Of a stretch of DNA of 64,000 bases, positions 48,562 to 58,744 are shown piece after piece. Below the pieces are notes generated by a model. The model was not told the DNA's origin, did not search any database, and was given only the letters and a program-made list of their open reading frames with translations. The first letter of the stretch is position 1; every line of letters starts with the position of its first letter. This DNA is from Axinella damicornis (lineage: Eukaryota > Porifera > Demospongiae > Axinellida > Axinellidae): positions 7,871,415-7,935,414 of the forward strand of contig OZ007505.1 of assembly GCA_963931865.1 (NCBI GenBank), in the 5' to 3' direction. A program made the position numbers and the translations under genes.

Positions 48562-49171
48562 TACAAGTAGCTTCGCTCGCTTCGCTCGCTCAGCTACTTC
48601 CCCCCTCATTCGCCTACGTGAGTAATCCGGTGCCGGACAGCTCTCTGCATGTGCAGAGCTGCTGCTCCCTGGCCCCGATTGCATCCGCTTCAGCTGCTGC
48701 TCCCCGCGCGATTGCATCGATCCGCTTCAACTGTTGCTCCCCGTTTGCATCTGCTTCAGCTGCTGCTCCTCGATTGCGTCCGCTGCTCCCCAATTGCGTC
48801 CGCTTCAACTGCTGCTCCCCGATTGTGTCTGCTTCAACTGCAGCTCCCCGATTGTGTCCGCTTCGACTGCTGCTCCCTGATTGTGTCCGCTTCAACTGCA
48901 GCTCCCCGATTGTGTCTGCTTCAACTGCAGCTCCCCAATTGTGTCCGCTTCGACTGCTGCTCCCCGATTGCGTCCGCTTCAACTGCAGCTCCCCGATTGT
49001 GTCCACTTCGACTGCTGCTCCAGCTGTTCTGGAAGATTCCAGCCCATCACAGAGTTTGAGGTTCAGTAAATTATTGAAGTACGAAGGTCGCGCATCACTA
49101 GTCTAGTCCCGCCCCACGGACATCCCACTTCCGTTACACACAGACAAACACACGGTTAAAATCTTAATGTA
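48562..49171 (-). mobile_element. Family D element with internal minisatellite, copy 5
   Basis: This is the largest copy: TACAAGTAGCTTCGCTCGCT at one end, GCCGGACAGCTCTCTGCATG, about twelve units alternating CTGCAGCTCCCCGATTGTGT and CTGCTGCTCCCCGATTGCGT, then ATCCCACTTCCGTTACACAC and GGTTAAAATCTTAATGTAT. The units are open in all three plus frames, producing false leucine/alanine-rich ORFs. Confidence 0.85.
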
Positions 49172-49311
49172 TTGATTGCACGCTTCTGTGTTGGATATCA
49201 AGATTTATTACTACCTGAGAAATGCAATATTCCATGAGGCTGAAGGCTGAGTGGAATATTGCATTCCAAGGGTAGTAATAAATCTGATATCCAACACGGA
49301 AGTGTGCAATA
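49167..49311. repeat. Hairpin element, copy 2, complete
   Basis: ATTGCACGCTTCTGTGTTGG ATATCA on the left pairs with TGATATCCAACACGGAAGTG and TGCAAT on the right, with inner arms GATTTATTACTACC and GGTAGTAATAAATC. The arms cover almost the whole 145 bp. Confidence 0.88.
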
Positions 49312-49377
49312 TTATATTCAGAACTTCAGCAATGTAGCTATCTATGCAGCACTTGTGCAAATACGTTATAGTTAAAC

Positions 49378-49516
49378 CATCCCCTAGACGTGTAATACAC
49401 AAGACAGTTCCGGGTAACCCCCCCCCCCCCCCCCCCCAGGGTGAAGCCTGGGGGGTTTACCCGGAACTGTCGAGTGTATTACGCGGTAAACACGTCTAGG
49501 GGGTAGTTTAGCTGGC
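49378..49516. repeat. Palindromic element with poly-C centre
   Basis: CCCCTAGACGTGTAATACAC, then ACAGTTCCGGGTAACCCCC, pairs with GGGGGTTTACCCGGAACTGT, then GTGTATTACGCGGTAAACAC and GTCTAGGGGG. The centre holds about 20 C residues. A partial relative is at 42478-42542. Confidence 0.85.
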
Positions 49517-49764
49517 TTGTAACATGGCAACCATACAAATCAAAGGCACCTGCTAAGTGCTTTTGACAGGTGTGTTCTAACTGCCCTAATTGCCATCTTC
49601 TAACTTGCCATTTGTGTCAAAATTATGTTTCTTGCGTTAGTAAAAATTTTACAGTGTATTTAGATATCAGCCTTTTATTTATATATATATATATATATGC
49701 AGTGTAATTGTAAAGCCAGGCTCGCTACTTATGAACCAATATTTACACTAATCATCACATAAAT

Positions 49765-50095
49765 CTGCAACGTATTTAGAAACCCGCATAAACCTGCAAC
49801 GGATATATAAATCCACACCGGATATATAAATCCGCAACGGATTTAGTAAATCCACAGCTGCTGGTATTGCATAAATCCGTTACGTTATAGATACATTTTG
49901 GCTGTGGATTTATGAATACGTTGTGTATTTCCTAAATCCGTTGCAGATTTATAAATGTGTTATGTATTTCCTAAATCCGTTGCAGATTTATAAATACGTT
50001 GTGGATTTACTAAATCCGTTGCGGATTCAATCCGCAATGGATTTAGTAAATCCACAACGTATTTATAAATCTGCAACGGATTATATATGGCATTC
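49765..50095. repeat. Palindromic AT-rich repeat of AAATCCGTTGCGGATTT words
   Basis: More than a dozen words of the kind AAATCCGTTGCAGATTTATA, AAATACGTTGTGGATTTACT and their reverse complements alternate over 330 bp. The left half is mostly in one orientation and the right half in the other, so the whole block is also roughly palindromic around 49930. There is a short (TA)n run just upstream at 49680-49697. Confidence 0.88.
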
Positions 50096-50429
50096 CCTAA
50101 CTGACAAAATTTGACATATGGATAACTATAATACTATGACTATTTTTTTCATGTCATATTGCAAATTGTGCATAAAGATAGTCTAATAAAACTAACATGG
50201 ACAAAAACATAATAATGATCACGTCATTATTAGACATGGATTATGTATGTATAGTCATGAAGAGGATAGCCATTATGACGACAACCATTTCTTGTGCAGT
50301 AAGATAGTCTGACAAAACTAACATGAGGGACAATAATATGGCATTCCCAAACTTGACAAGAATATTACCTCTGACGATAAAAATATTGTAAGATAAAAAT
50401 GATCCAGAAACTATAACATGGACAATAAT

Positions 50430-50640
50430 TATCATTTTTGTATCATGGTCGATTGATCAGTCATGACTAGGCTAGCCTGAGATGGTTAAAACACTATACC
50501 CAGCCCATGGCTTGTTCAAGTATGATTATCATTTTTGTATCGTGATTGACTGATCAATCATGACTATAATCCTAGTCAATCATGATTAAGTGAGATGGTT
50601 AAAACATTATTCCCCTCTAGTGGCTAGTTCAAGTTGATCA
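50430..50640 (+). repeat. Two-copy direct repeat
   Basis: ATTATCATTTTTGTATC followed by GATTGATCA-type words, GAGATGGTTAAAACA and GGCTTGTTCAAG (about 50430-50522) recurs in a longer form at 50525-50640. Around 50170-50420, ACAAAACTAACATG followed by GACAATAAT is also repeated. The region is AT-rich and has no gene. Confidence 0.7.
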
Positions 50641-50684
50641 ATCATGACTGTGGTTAAGGTGTATGCCTTGCAATGTAGTGCAGC

Positions 50685-50778
50685 ACTAGCCTGGTTCCCA
50701 GGTTCCTCCCTAGCTTTGTCGCATATATTACAGTATGTGAGCTGCATGGGGCGGAGCCTGGGAACGAGCCTAGTGCAG
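50685..50778. repeat. Short palindromic MITE with 8-bp target duplication
   Basis: TAGCCTGGTTCCCAGGTTCC pairs with GGAGCCTGGGAACGAGCCTA. TGCAGCAC lies on both sides. It lies about 160 bp downstream of the HECT gene's stop codon. Confidence 0.85.
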
Positions 50779-50939
50779 CACTTGATCATTTCACAACGGA
50801 AAGATAATGTACGTCACATTTTGTCATGCAGTTTCGTAAAAGCTATCTTACTACAGTCATAATAATATTGAATAACAATTATAATCATGTCAGTTGTAGG
50901 ATAACAATGTTGAACAAGCTGCGGGGGAAAGTGATGTTA

Positions 50940-53900
50940 TCAGGCTAGCCCAAAATAGCCAAGGCTATATAATACAGCTTTGTCAAATGACTCATAAAAC
51001 TTGTGCTGCTGGGTGTGGCAAATGGGTAGCCTGATAAGATTGAAACAGCACTCGGCTGTTGGGAGTAGATCATCTCTCAACTCGCGATCAGAGAGGAATT
51101 GGATCTGGATAGGCTCTGGAAGTCCAAGTGGCGGAAGGGAACTTTGGCCTGTGATAAAATTCAGGATGTTTGGAAGTGTGGCCTCAGTTGTAGATCCTAT
51201 AATTCAGAGGTTACCATGGTTAGGTTATCACTGCTAAGACAAGCAAACATACATAACGTAGGCTGCATCACTTATTCCAGGCAACACACAATTAGAAATG
51301 GCAGCTAAGATTACTGGCACAGTACGTACAGCCTGCTTTACATGTATGGAAGGACACCCCAATGCATGTGAGCTAGCCACTGAACAATTTGCAGAATGGA
51401 CACAACAACAGAATGGACACAAGGTAAATTTTTAAAGTTTGATGCAAAATTATCGTTTCAGGATCATCAATATAATAATGCAGAATTAGAATGTCACAAG
51501 AGTGCCTAAGGTATCTCCTGCATGTGGGGCACACTTTAGCCTCATTCCCAGGCTGTGCAGGAGAGAAAGCAGCCTGGCATATATCCACTGCTTGTGCATG
51601 TGTGACTATTCCTGATATATCTCCATAAGGTTCATAATCAGTGCACATGGATCACAATTTTGTGACCTGTCACGCGAAAAGGGTACTATCAATGCTTTTA
51701 GTTTTTGGGCACAAAACAGTGAACTATACAATTCCCTGTACCAAGATCTTTCCATATACATGTATAATGAAGAAAGATATGTAGGGGGGATTGTATATAT
51801 ACTTCACTGTTTTGTGTGATCATCCCTCCCTTGTTTTCTTACTACGAGGGGCAACCACATTCCTGGTAGCAACCGGTTGCTCGCTGGTAGCGCAAGCTAG
51901 GTATTGCAACTCATTTCAATCAATGCACATGCCACGTGAGAACATGCTCGGTCGACGTTCGATCGATTGAGCTGAGTCAGCAATGGCGGCCCAAGGAGAA
52001 GACCAGAAATTGTTACAGTGCTCACAACTTCGCCAGCACGGTGAGTTTCACATGTAAGCGTCAGTGAATGACAGCGATTACGGCCGTATGCTGGTCAGAA
52101 TCTTCGTGTGCCTTTCCTAAGAACGGTACTGCCACCGGCAAGACAAAAGCGCTCATATCTCCACCACCAAGGTGAGTTTCATTTTTATAGCAGCAGGCTG
52201 AAATTTGCCATCACAGAGCAGAAGTCAGTGTCCTGACAGACAGTAGGTGCCCTTGCTTTGATATATGGACAATATTGATTCTGGTATAATTTTACACTGC
52301 CAGCAATGGCTGAAGAATCAGACCCAAGCATCTCAAGTCAACCCTTTTCTGGATGGATACTAACTGTACTAAGCCAGCGCTCCCTGCAATCGGTTGTAAC
52401 TTAAGGATAGTGCTTTTTCGGATACCAGACTGCTTTCTCTCCTCACATGCGGCCTGTGAATGAGGCTACATACTTTTGAGCAAGGTAACTGCATAATTAT
52501 ACAAGTACTCACCATAACTATACTGCCGGTCCTCAAGGTAGGTAAAGAAGAAGTCGTATGCTTGTCTCTGCTTCTTTTCCTCCGGCCTCCGTGTCGTAAT
52601 GAGACATTGCAGCTTAGCTGCCGTGAGAAACGTCTCTTCGTAAATGAATAGCTCTCTGCACTGCTTGGGAAACCGTTGGACCACACTGACGAAGTCGAGC
52701 ATATCCAACCCCCTCCGAAACGAGAGGATGTTATCATCTCTCTTCCTGATCACTTCTTCAACCAGAAGATTCTGAAGGAACGAGTGCTTCGTCAAGTTTG
52801 TTATGGCCTTGGTTGAAGGCCATTTGGAGGAATTAATAATGGCCACTGAGCCCTCCTTTTCAATGAGATTGTCCACCTGTTGAGGTGTGGTTGACATGCT
52901 TAGCTGTGAATCAAAAGAGAATTAGCAATTACTTAGTGATCGATTTATATATGTAATGCTAGAGCACAGCATTACAGGTAAGGGCATTAGCCCTTGAGCA
53001 AGGGAGTAGTTATTACATGGCAGTGTGGGCCATATACCAGATATTGGCTCTGTATGATGTCAGTGCTCGAGGGCCGTCCCTTGAGCACTGATGTCATACA
53101 GTGCCAATATCTGGTATATATGTGGCCCAAGCTGCCGTGTAATTACTACATGATTACCCTTAGCAACCCATGGTAACAGCAACGCCAAACATGCAGCAGT
53201 AATTGACTATTCCCTTAAGAACCCATGGTAACAGCAGAGTATTATTTGGCTTCCTCTAGAATAAATCTACCAGGGTTCCATGGACAGGTGATCTCTTAAA
53301 ATTATCTAGATACTAAAATATGTTACCCTAGAGACAAAAATTGGTTCCTTCAAAACTTGACACAACTGGCATGAGCTACTTGATTAGTATAATATATGCC
53401 TATAGTTGCTCCCACGGTGTCACATTGAAAGCTGACTCTATGGGGATTGAAAATACTGCACCGCAATAACATACCTTCTCAACAAAATCCAAAAGGTCAC
53501 TGTAGGCTAAAGACTGAGGGAGGTCGTCAACGGACGGCATCATCTCGACTGGGAGGGATGAATCATCCACGTTGCCGGTGAGAATACAGTGGTAGATGGC
53601 GGGGAGGAGGCAAGGAAATCCTGGCCCCCCATTGAGTACTGAGTGAGCCAGTATCATCCCGCCGATTTCAAAAACACTAGACAGCCCCCAGTCTTTTTTG
53701 GGGATGCGCCTCGTTGCATTGCCTTCAACAAGATTCTTGTCCATCTCTCTGATGAGAAGCTCAAAAAAAGTACTTCGAAGTGCTCCAGCATCCACACCCT
53801 CCTCCCCCTCAAACTCCACTACTAGTTGTCGCTTGAAACGCTTGGGGTTGCGTTTCATCCCTTTGTAGAATGCTACAGCCCTTGACCATAAATTCTCCTT

Positions 53901-56900
53901 GTCAACTGAAATGTGCAGCTGGGTTTCATTGTCAAAGATGTTGAATGAATGTGTCAGGAGGATTGATTGCAAGGGAGCATCTGGAAGTAGGACATCACTG
54001 CCAGAGCTGTATGAGGAACTTCCTGGACTTTGCAATGCACACAAACTGCTACTTGTGGCAATTTGTTGGGGCAGAATCCGTGCAGTAGACGATTGTTGCA
54101 CATTCTGGTTTTCTGTTTCCCTTAGCAAGCATGAAACACTGTACTCTACACCATGTTCAGCAACAAGGTCCTGCAATACATCTGGACTCCGATCAGGAAA
54201 CATGTCCTGAAGCTGTTGAACACCTTCCTATGGATGAAGACCAACCAATTCAGATCAGGTGATGGTCCTTAAACTATATCTGCTAGGCAATCCTACAAGG
54301 CAAGATGGCAACACTGCACAGAGTGGAGTGGTCAGGTGTCAGGAACCTTAATGTTGCTCCCCAATTGTGTCACTTTAGCCACTGCACCCTGATTGTGTCG
54401 CATGCAGCCTCAGCTGTTCTGGTACCTGCCCATTGCATTCATTGCAGAGTTCGACATTTGAAGGTAGTATACTACAACTAGAGCTGGGACAATATATTGA
54501 TTTTGCAATATATCGTCCATCTATGTACCCAATATCAATATCAATACGGCTTACTTAATATCGATATATCGTCTTAAACCGATATCGAATCCATAATTAT
54601 GAGTGCATATCTTTCACATGCGCTGTTCCAGTTTTGGTCAATTGTTACATGTATGTGAAAATGTACAGTTGTGTGAGCCGTATGCTACTGGATACCAATC
54701 CAACCCACTACCCAATATATTGATATATCAAGTTCACAATAATCGATAATATTATGCCAAATTTTCAATATCGCCCAGCACTAACTACAACCACTCCCCC
54801 CCAATCCCATGTCCGGTCCATCACTCACATACGACTCTATGTGTTATGAGTACATTAAAATACTATAGGACTGCTATTGTTAAAACAATAGCAGTCACAT
54901 ACCAGCACAGTGGGTCTGGAACTCGGGCCAGGCTCATCATCTGTCAAGTCAACTGGAGTCAACGGACGTGGATCATCTGTCAAGTCAACTGGAGTCAACG
55001 GACGTAGATCATCTGTCAAGTCAACTGGAGCCAATGGAGGTGGGATAGGGATTCCCTCATCCTAGATATGAAAATACATGCATACGTCATTGTACGAGAC
55101 ATTATTGCTTGCACATTCAAGTATACCTTTCACAATCCAAGGCAAGTAAAAGAGATAGTATGTTAGCGGGTGTAGCAATTTTCCCAACCGGAGGGGATGA
55201 AACCAGGCTATATGTATTAGTTAAATCACCCTCATGAGGGATGTTGCCGGTTATAAGCCCGACACCCGAGGGCGCGTAGCGCCCGAGGGGGAGGGCTTAT
55301 AAACCGCAACATCCCGAGTGGGAGGGTGATTTAACTGATTTATAGCTCGTTGCTAGGTGGTTGTTTTGGCAACGCGTAAATGACGTCATTACCGTCCGTA
55401 TATTCACTACTCCAATTCCGTATTTCCAAATTTGGACTGCGCGAGTTTGATAGCTAGCTGCTCTGTGAGATCGATTTTGAACAACGAGAACAAACTAGTT
55501 GCTCTCCTAGAGAAGTGTCTCGTGGATTTGATCACACCCTCACTTTTGGAAAGTGTTGCGAAGCGCTCCAAGAAATATCACGAGCAGTCACAAGTTCGTT
55601 TAGGCATGGGAGAGTGGACCGAGTCAAGCGACGAAAGTTCTGCAGAGAACGAGGCGCTTAAGGCGAAGCCACCGTTAGGTCAACAGTAGGCAGTGTCCCG
55701 AATTCTATCATCAACAACAGAGGGCACAACGTACAAAAACAGCTATTGTTGCAGACGACTTCACGAGTAATTCCAGCACAGCCTCCTGTACCGCAGATGA
55801 ACTTTTCTAGCTGTAACTACAATGGACCTTCTGACAAGTTCTGTACTACCTGCTTTACCGCAGCCATACAGTGCTCTTCCACCTCTTGCCTTACCTTCCA
55901 GTTCTGAGCTGGATCTAACTGATATTGACTTCGATGAGTTTAAACTGTGTTTCTTCACGAGTAATTCCAGCACAGCCTCCTCCTGTACTGCAGATGAACT
56001 TTTCTAGCTGTAAACAATCTACGCTGAATGGACCTTCTGTACTACCTGCTTTACCTCCGCTATACAGTGCTCTTCCACCTCTTGCCTTACCCAGTTCTGA
56101 GCTGGATCTGAGATTGACTTCGATGTGACTAAACTCTTTTCTGCCTTCCTTTTACATTTGTTCTGTTGTGCAGTCAGACCTCTTTGAGTGACTTAACTGC
56201 ATTTTCTGCTTTTTGTTGTCTACCTGTATACTGCTTTTACTTGGGCAGATATAGACACCCTTCACACCTGATATAGCCACTCTTCACACCTGATATAGCT
56301 GAATCAGCGTTTCCGGGGGCATGTTACCCATTTATAAGTCTTCTATAATCTTAGCAACCACCTAGCAACAGGCTATAATTATATATATATTCGCAATTAT
56401 GTCACAGATGCACGCAAGCGCGCACCTTGCATAGACATGTTGACAAAATGGAATTGCGTGCAGACAGACAGAGGCGCGGCTTGTTAAGGTAAAGAGTGCA
56501 GCAACATTGTTAAGCGAAGAGCAACTTCCAGAGGCAGTGACAATGAGAACGTGACCGCCGTAGAAGGCAGATTCAGCAGCAGGAGACTGATGTCCGTGGA
56601 GTCAGACTAGCCGATCAGAGGTTAGTTTGTCCCAGACTACTTCTCTCCCTTGCCGCTGTTCCTGCGTGCCACACACGCATGCATAATTTAGTCCAGTACC
56701 ATTGCTTACTCGATCAACTGAGCATGGTCCTCATGTGACATGCGCATTAATTGGAACAAACACAAACTGTAATACTTAGCCTGTGCTACTGGCCAGTAGC
56801 ACACCGTACAAACAATACATATAATCAGAAACTCACTTCCAAATGGAGTGGTTGTAGGGACCGAATATACAGGTCATGGCCCTGAGGGGTAATCACTTTG

Positions 56901-58042
56901 ACCTTTTGACCATTCCATTGATGATCGGCTGGGACATTGGGTACGACTAACTTGCCGAAGCAGGGCTTCATGAATTCAAACCTGAAAGAGTGATGATTCA
57001 AGATGTGAACCTCCACAAGTGTGTAACACAAATACAATAGCCTCGTTCCCAGGCCGTTCCAGTATGAAACACGGCGGGGGAAGGCCTGGGAGATCCGGTC
57101 ACGTGTGGTGACATCAGGGAGCTCTAGATAGACAGATGCATGGTAGACACACAGGGGGCAGTGCCCATCTGGTTATAATACCTGCTTTGCGTCGATCCTC
57201 CCCAGCGTTGTGAAAAACGAATGGTATCAATCGTCTGCCTTGCGAACCCTCTAGCTGACATCCAGCCTTAACTTTGGACGGACAGTACAAGACAGGACGT
57301 CGAGATTCTTCATTGGGCACCGCCCTCCGTGTGTGTACCACATGGCTACCTGATGGCACCGCATGTGACCAGATCTCCCCTGCCGTATTTCATACTGGAA
57401 GCGATGAAATAGTGGCGGTGGGAACGAGGCTACAAATACAACGCATTACCATAATAAGGACATACAATATATATGGGTTCGTGCTTACCGTGGAGATGGT
57501 ACACCAACAGGTAGGATATTCTCAAATGCATGTTCAAGTTCTTCCACGACTTTTTCCTCTGACCATGAAGAGTTGAATTCAAAAAAGTCTACGACACACC
57601 CATTGTCATGGAGGTACTGTCTACATGGGCCACGGGGTACTTTGCTCTCGCCGGCATCAATCAGGAACACGTTTCTCATAAATAGCTTTGGACTTTCACA
57701 GCGTGGCAATGGTCTGCTTCTTCGCGGTGCCGGATAGCTGTAGGGTGTGTATCGGGCTCGGCAACCTCTTCCCCCTTCCTGCGGCATGGCGGATTCAGGA
57801 CGAAACATGGAGGGAAAACGAGTTCTCAGTTCTCCCTCAACCGTCTGTTGTTGAGGTTGCAAATAACGTGCACGTGGCGAAGCGACAGTCGAACGTTCAG
57901 GGTGGCTTGGGTGTTCGCCAACTTGTCGCGGGCCCGGTGTAGAGAGCTGTGGGAGAGCCCTCGACGACGAGATTCGTTGCACCAGCTCTCGAACGCTCCG
58001 CCGTCCGGGAGGTCCATTGGTCACATAAGCATACGCCATCAT
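50940..58042 (-). CDS. HECT E3 ubiquitin ligase with three SUMO-interaction-like motifs and a CUE-like segment
   Basis: Six exons in transcript order: 58042-57489, 56981-56837, 55061-54903, 54227-53475, 52903-52513, 51196-50940. All phases agree and give 752 residues. An N-terminal module (WSEEKVVEELEHAFENIL ... GKLVVPNV ... GHDLYIR, about 130-230) is the one I know from G2E3-like HECT proteins of fish and cnidarians. Residues 234-286 carry three 13-residue repeats of PVDLTDD type, matching the (V/I)DLT SUMO-interacting motif followed by acids. VQQLQDMFPDRSPDVLQDLV (about 289-310) resembles a CUE ubiquitin-binding domain. The HECT N-lobe follows (RQLVVEFEGEEGVDAGALR). The C-lobe has GQSSLPPLG and the catalytic cysteine, probably Cys718 in ECCFNLIRLP, and ends GYFGLA with Phe at position -4, as active HECT enzymes need. 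It appears complete. Function beyond ubiquitin transfer is inferred. Confidence 0.9.
51536..52468 (+). mobile_element. TIR element, family C, in the last HECT intron
   Basis: The left end TAGCCTCATTCCCAGGCTGT, then GAGAGAAAGCAGCCTGGCAT, matches the right end as reverse complement (GTAGCCTCATTCACAGGCCG, then GAGAGAAAGCAGTCTGGTAT). Inside, a plus-strand start MAAQGEDQKLLQCSQLRQH (51983) runs into a consensus donor at 52041. A second small open block precedes another GGTGAGTTT at about 52170. This looks like a promoter and first exons, but I recognise no product. Confidence 0.65.
53008..53150. repeat. Long-arm hairpin element in a HECT intron
   Basis: TAGTTATTACATGGCAGTGT, then GGCCATATACCAGATATTGG, pairs with CCAATATCTGGTATATATGT, then GCCGTGTAATTACTACA. 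The arms are about 65 bp around GAGGGCCGTCCCTTGAG. There is no coding potential. Confidence 0.88.
54350..54470 (-). mobile_element. Degenerate family D fragment
   Basis: GTTGCTCCCCAATTGTGTCA, CCACTGCACCCTGATTGTGT and CAGCTGTTCTGG...GCAGAGTTCGA are diverged forms of the family D interior. It lies in a HECT intron. The following 300 bp (54480-54790) contain clustered ATATCGATA-like words and nothing else recognisable. Confidence 0.55.
55215..55345. repeat. Hairpin element in a HECT intron
   Basis: AGTTAAATCACCCTCATGAG, then GGGATGTTGCCGGTTATAAG, pairs with CTTATAAACCGCAACATCCC, then GGGAGGGTGATTTAACT, around CGAGGGCGCGTAGCGCCCGA. It directly abuts the larger element that follows. Confidence 0.88.
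55341..56384 (+). mobile_element. Degenerate TIR element with an internal ORF and a 193-bp tandem duplication
   Basis: TTATAGCTCGTTGCTAGGTG on the left and TTATAGCCTGTTGCTAGGTG (reverse complement) on the right bound it. It contains a plus-strand open frame of 85 codons (55432-55689, MDCASLIASCSVRSILNNEN, with acidic ESSDESSAENEA near its end) and then two tandem copies (55760 and 55953) of TTCACGAGTAATTCCAGCAC...GAGCTGGATCT. The duplicated part was probably coding, as it keeps a frame reading SSELDLTDIDFDEF in the first copy. No transposase motif was recognised. Confidence 0.6.
57040..57432. mobile_element. Palindromic MITE, family A-like, in HECT intron 1
   Basis: TAGCCTCGTTCCCAGGCCGT and TCCAGTATGAAACACGGCGG, then GAGATCCGGTCACGTG, pair with CATGTGACCAGATCTCCC, then CCGTATTTCATACTGGAAGC and GGGAACGAGGCTA. 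The interior differs from the copies at 2974 and 24228. It lies between exons 1 and 2. Confidence 0.85.
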
Positions 58043-58744
58043 GTAGGAACGAATCGGCGGAGCAGTGGAGGGCTTTTGCTGAGATCACGCTTACGGATTG
58101 ACCAAGCTAGCTCGCTCTTGAAGGCCTCGGTACGAGGCTAGTCACCAGGCAGCAATGAGTTTGACTTACGGATTGACCAAGCTAGCTCGCTCTTGAAGGC
58201 CTGGGTACGAGGCTAGTCACCAGGCAGCAAATTATTGTCTGAGTTTGACTTGCGGATTGACCAAGCTAGCTCGCTCTTGAAGGCCTCGGTACGAGGCTAG
58301 TCACCAGGCAGCAATGAGTTTGACTTACGGATTGACCAAGCTAGCTCGCTCTTGAAGGCCTGGGTACGAGGCTAGTCACCAGGCAGCAATTATTGTCTGA
58401 GTTTGACTTGCGGATTGACCAAGCTAGCTCGCTCTTGAAGGCCACGGTACGAGGCTAGTCACCAGGCAACAATGAGTTTGACTTCAACGGATTGACCAAC
58501 CTAGCTCGCTCTTGAAGGTCTGGATACGAGGCTAGTCACCAGGCAGCAATTATTGTCTGAGTTTGACTTGCGGATTGACCAAGCTAGCTCGCTCTTGAAG
58601 GCCTCGGTACGAGGCTAGTCACCAGGCAGCAATTATTGTCTGAGTTTGACGATAATATGCATATTTCCCGCCTTTTTCCCCCCAGCCACGTGTGTTTGGA
58701 CCGGACATGAATGGATATGCGCATGCGCAAACGGAAACAAGGTG
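58043..58744. promoter_or_regulatory. Divergent intergenic region with dimeric tandem repeats
   Basis: This 702-bp spacer separates the start codons of the HECT gene (minus) and the integrase gene (plus). Seven copies of GATTGACCAAGCTAGCTCGC then TCTTGAAGGCC start at 58096, 58171, 58255, 58330, 58413, 58490 and 58573. The spacing alternates about 75 and 84 bp because every second unit has an extra TATTGTCTGA, so the true period is a dimer of about 159 bp. Each unit ends GGTACGAGGCTAGTCACCAG, which resembles the GAACGAGGCTA end of the MITE family. It probably includes both promoters (inference from position). Confidence 0.85.

Noticed and set aside
48531..49106. 191-codon frame rich in Leu, Ala and Ser
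   Set aside because: It coincides with the internal minisatellite of a family D element; the equivalent frames at 7783, 23008, 35176, 42039 and 60468 share this origin.
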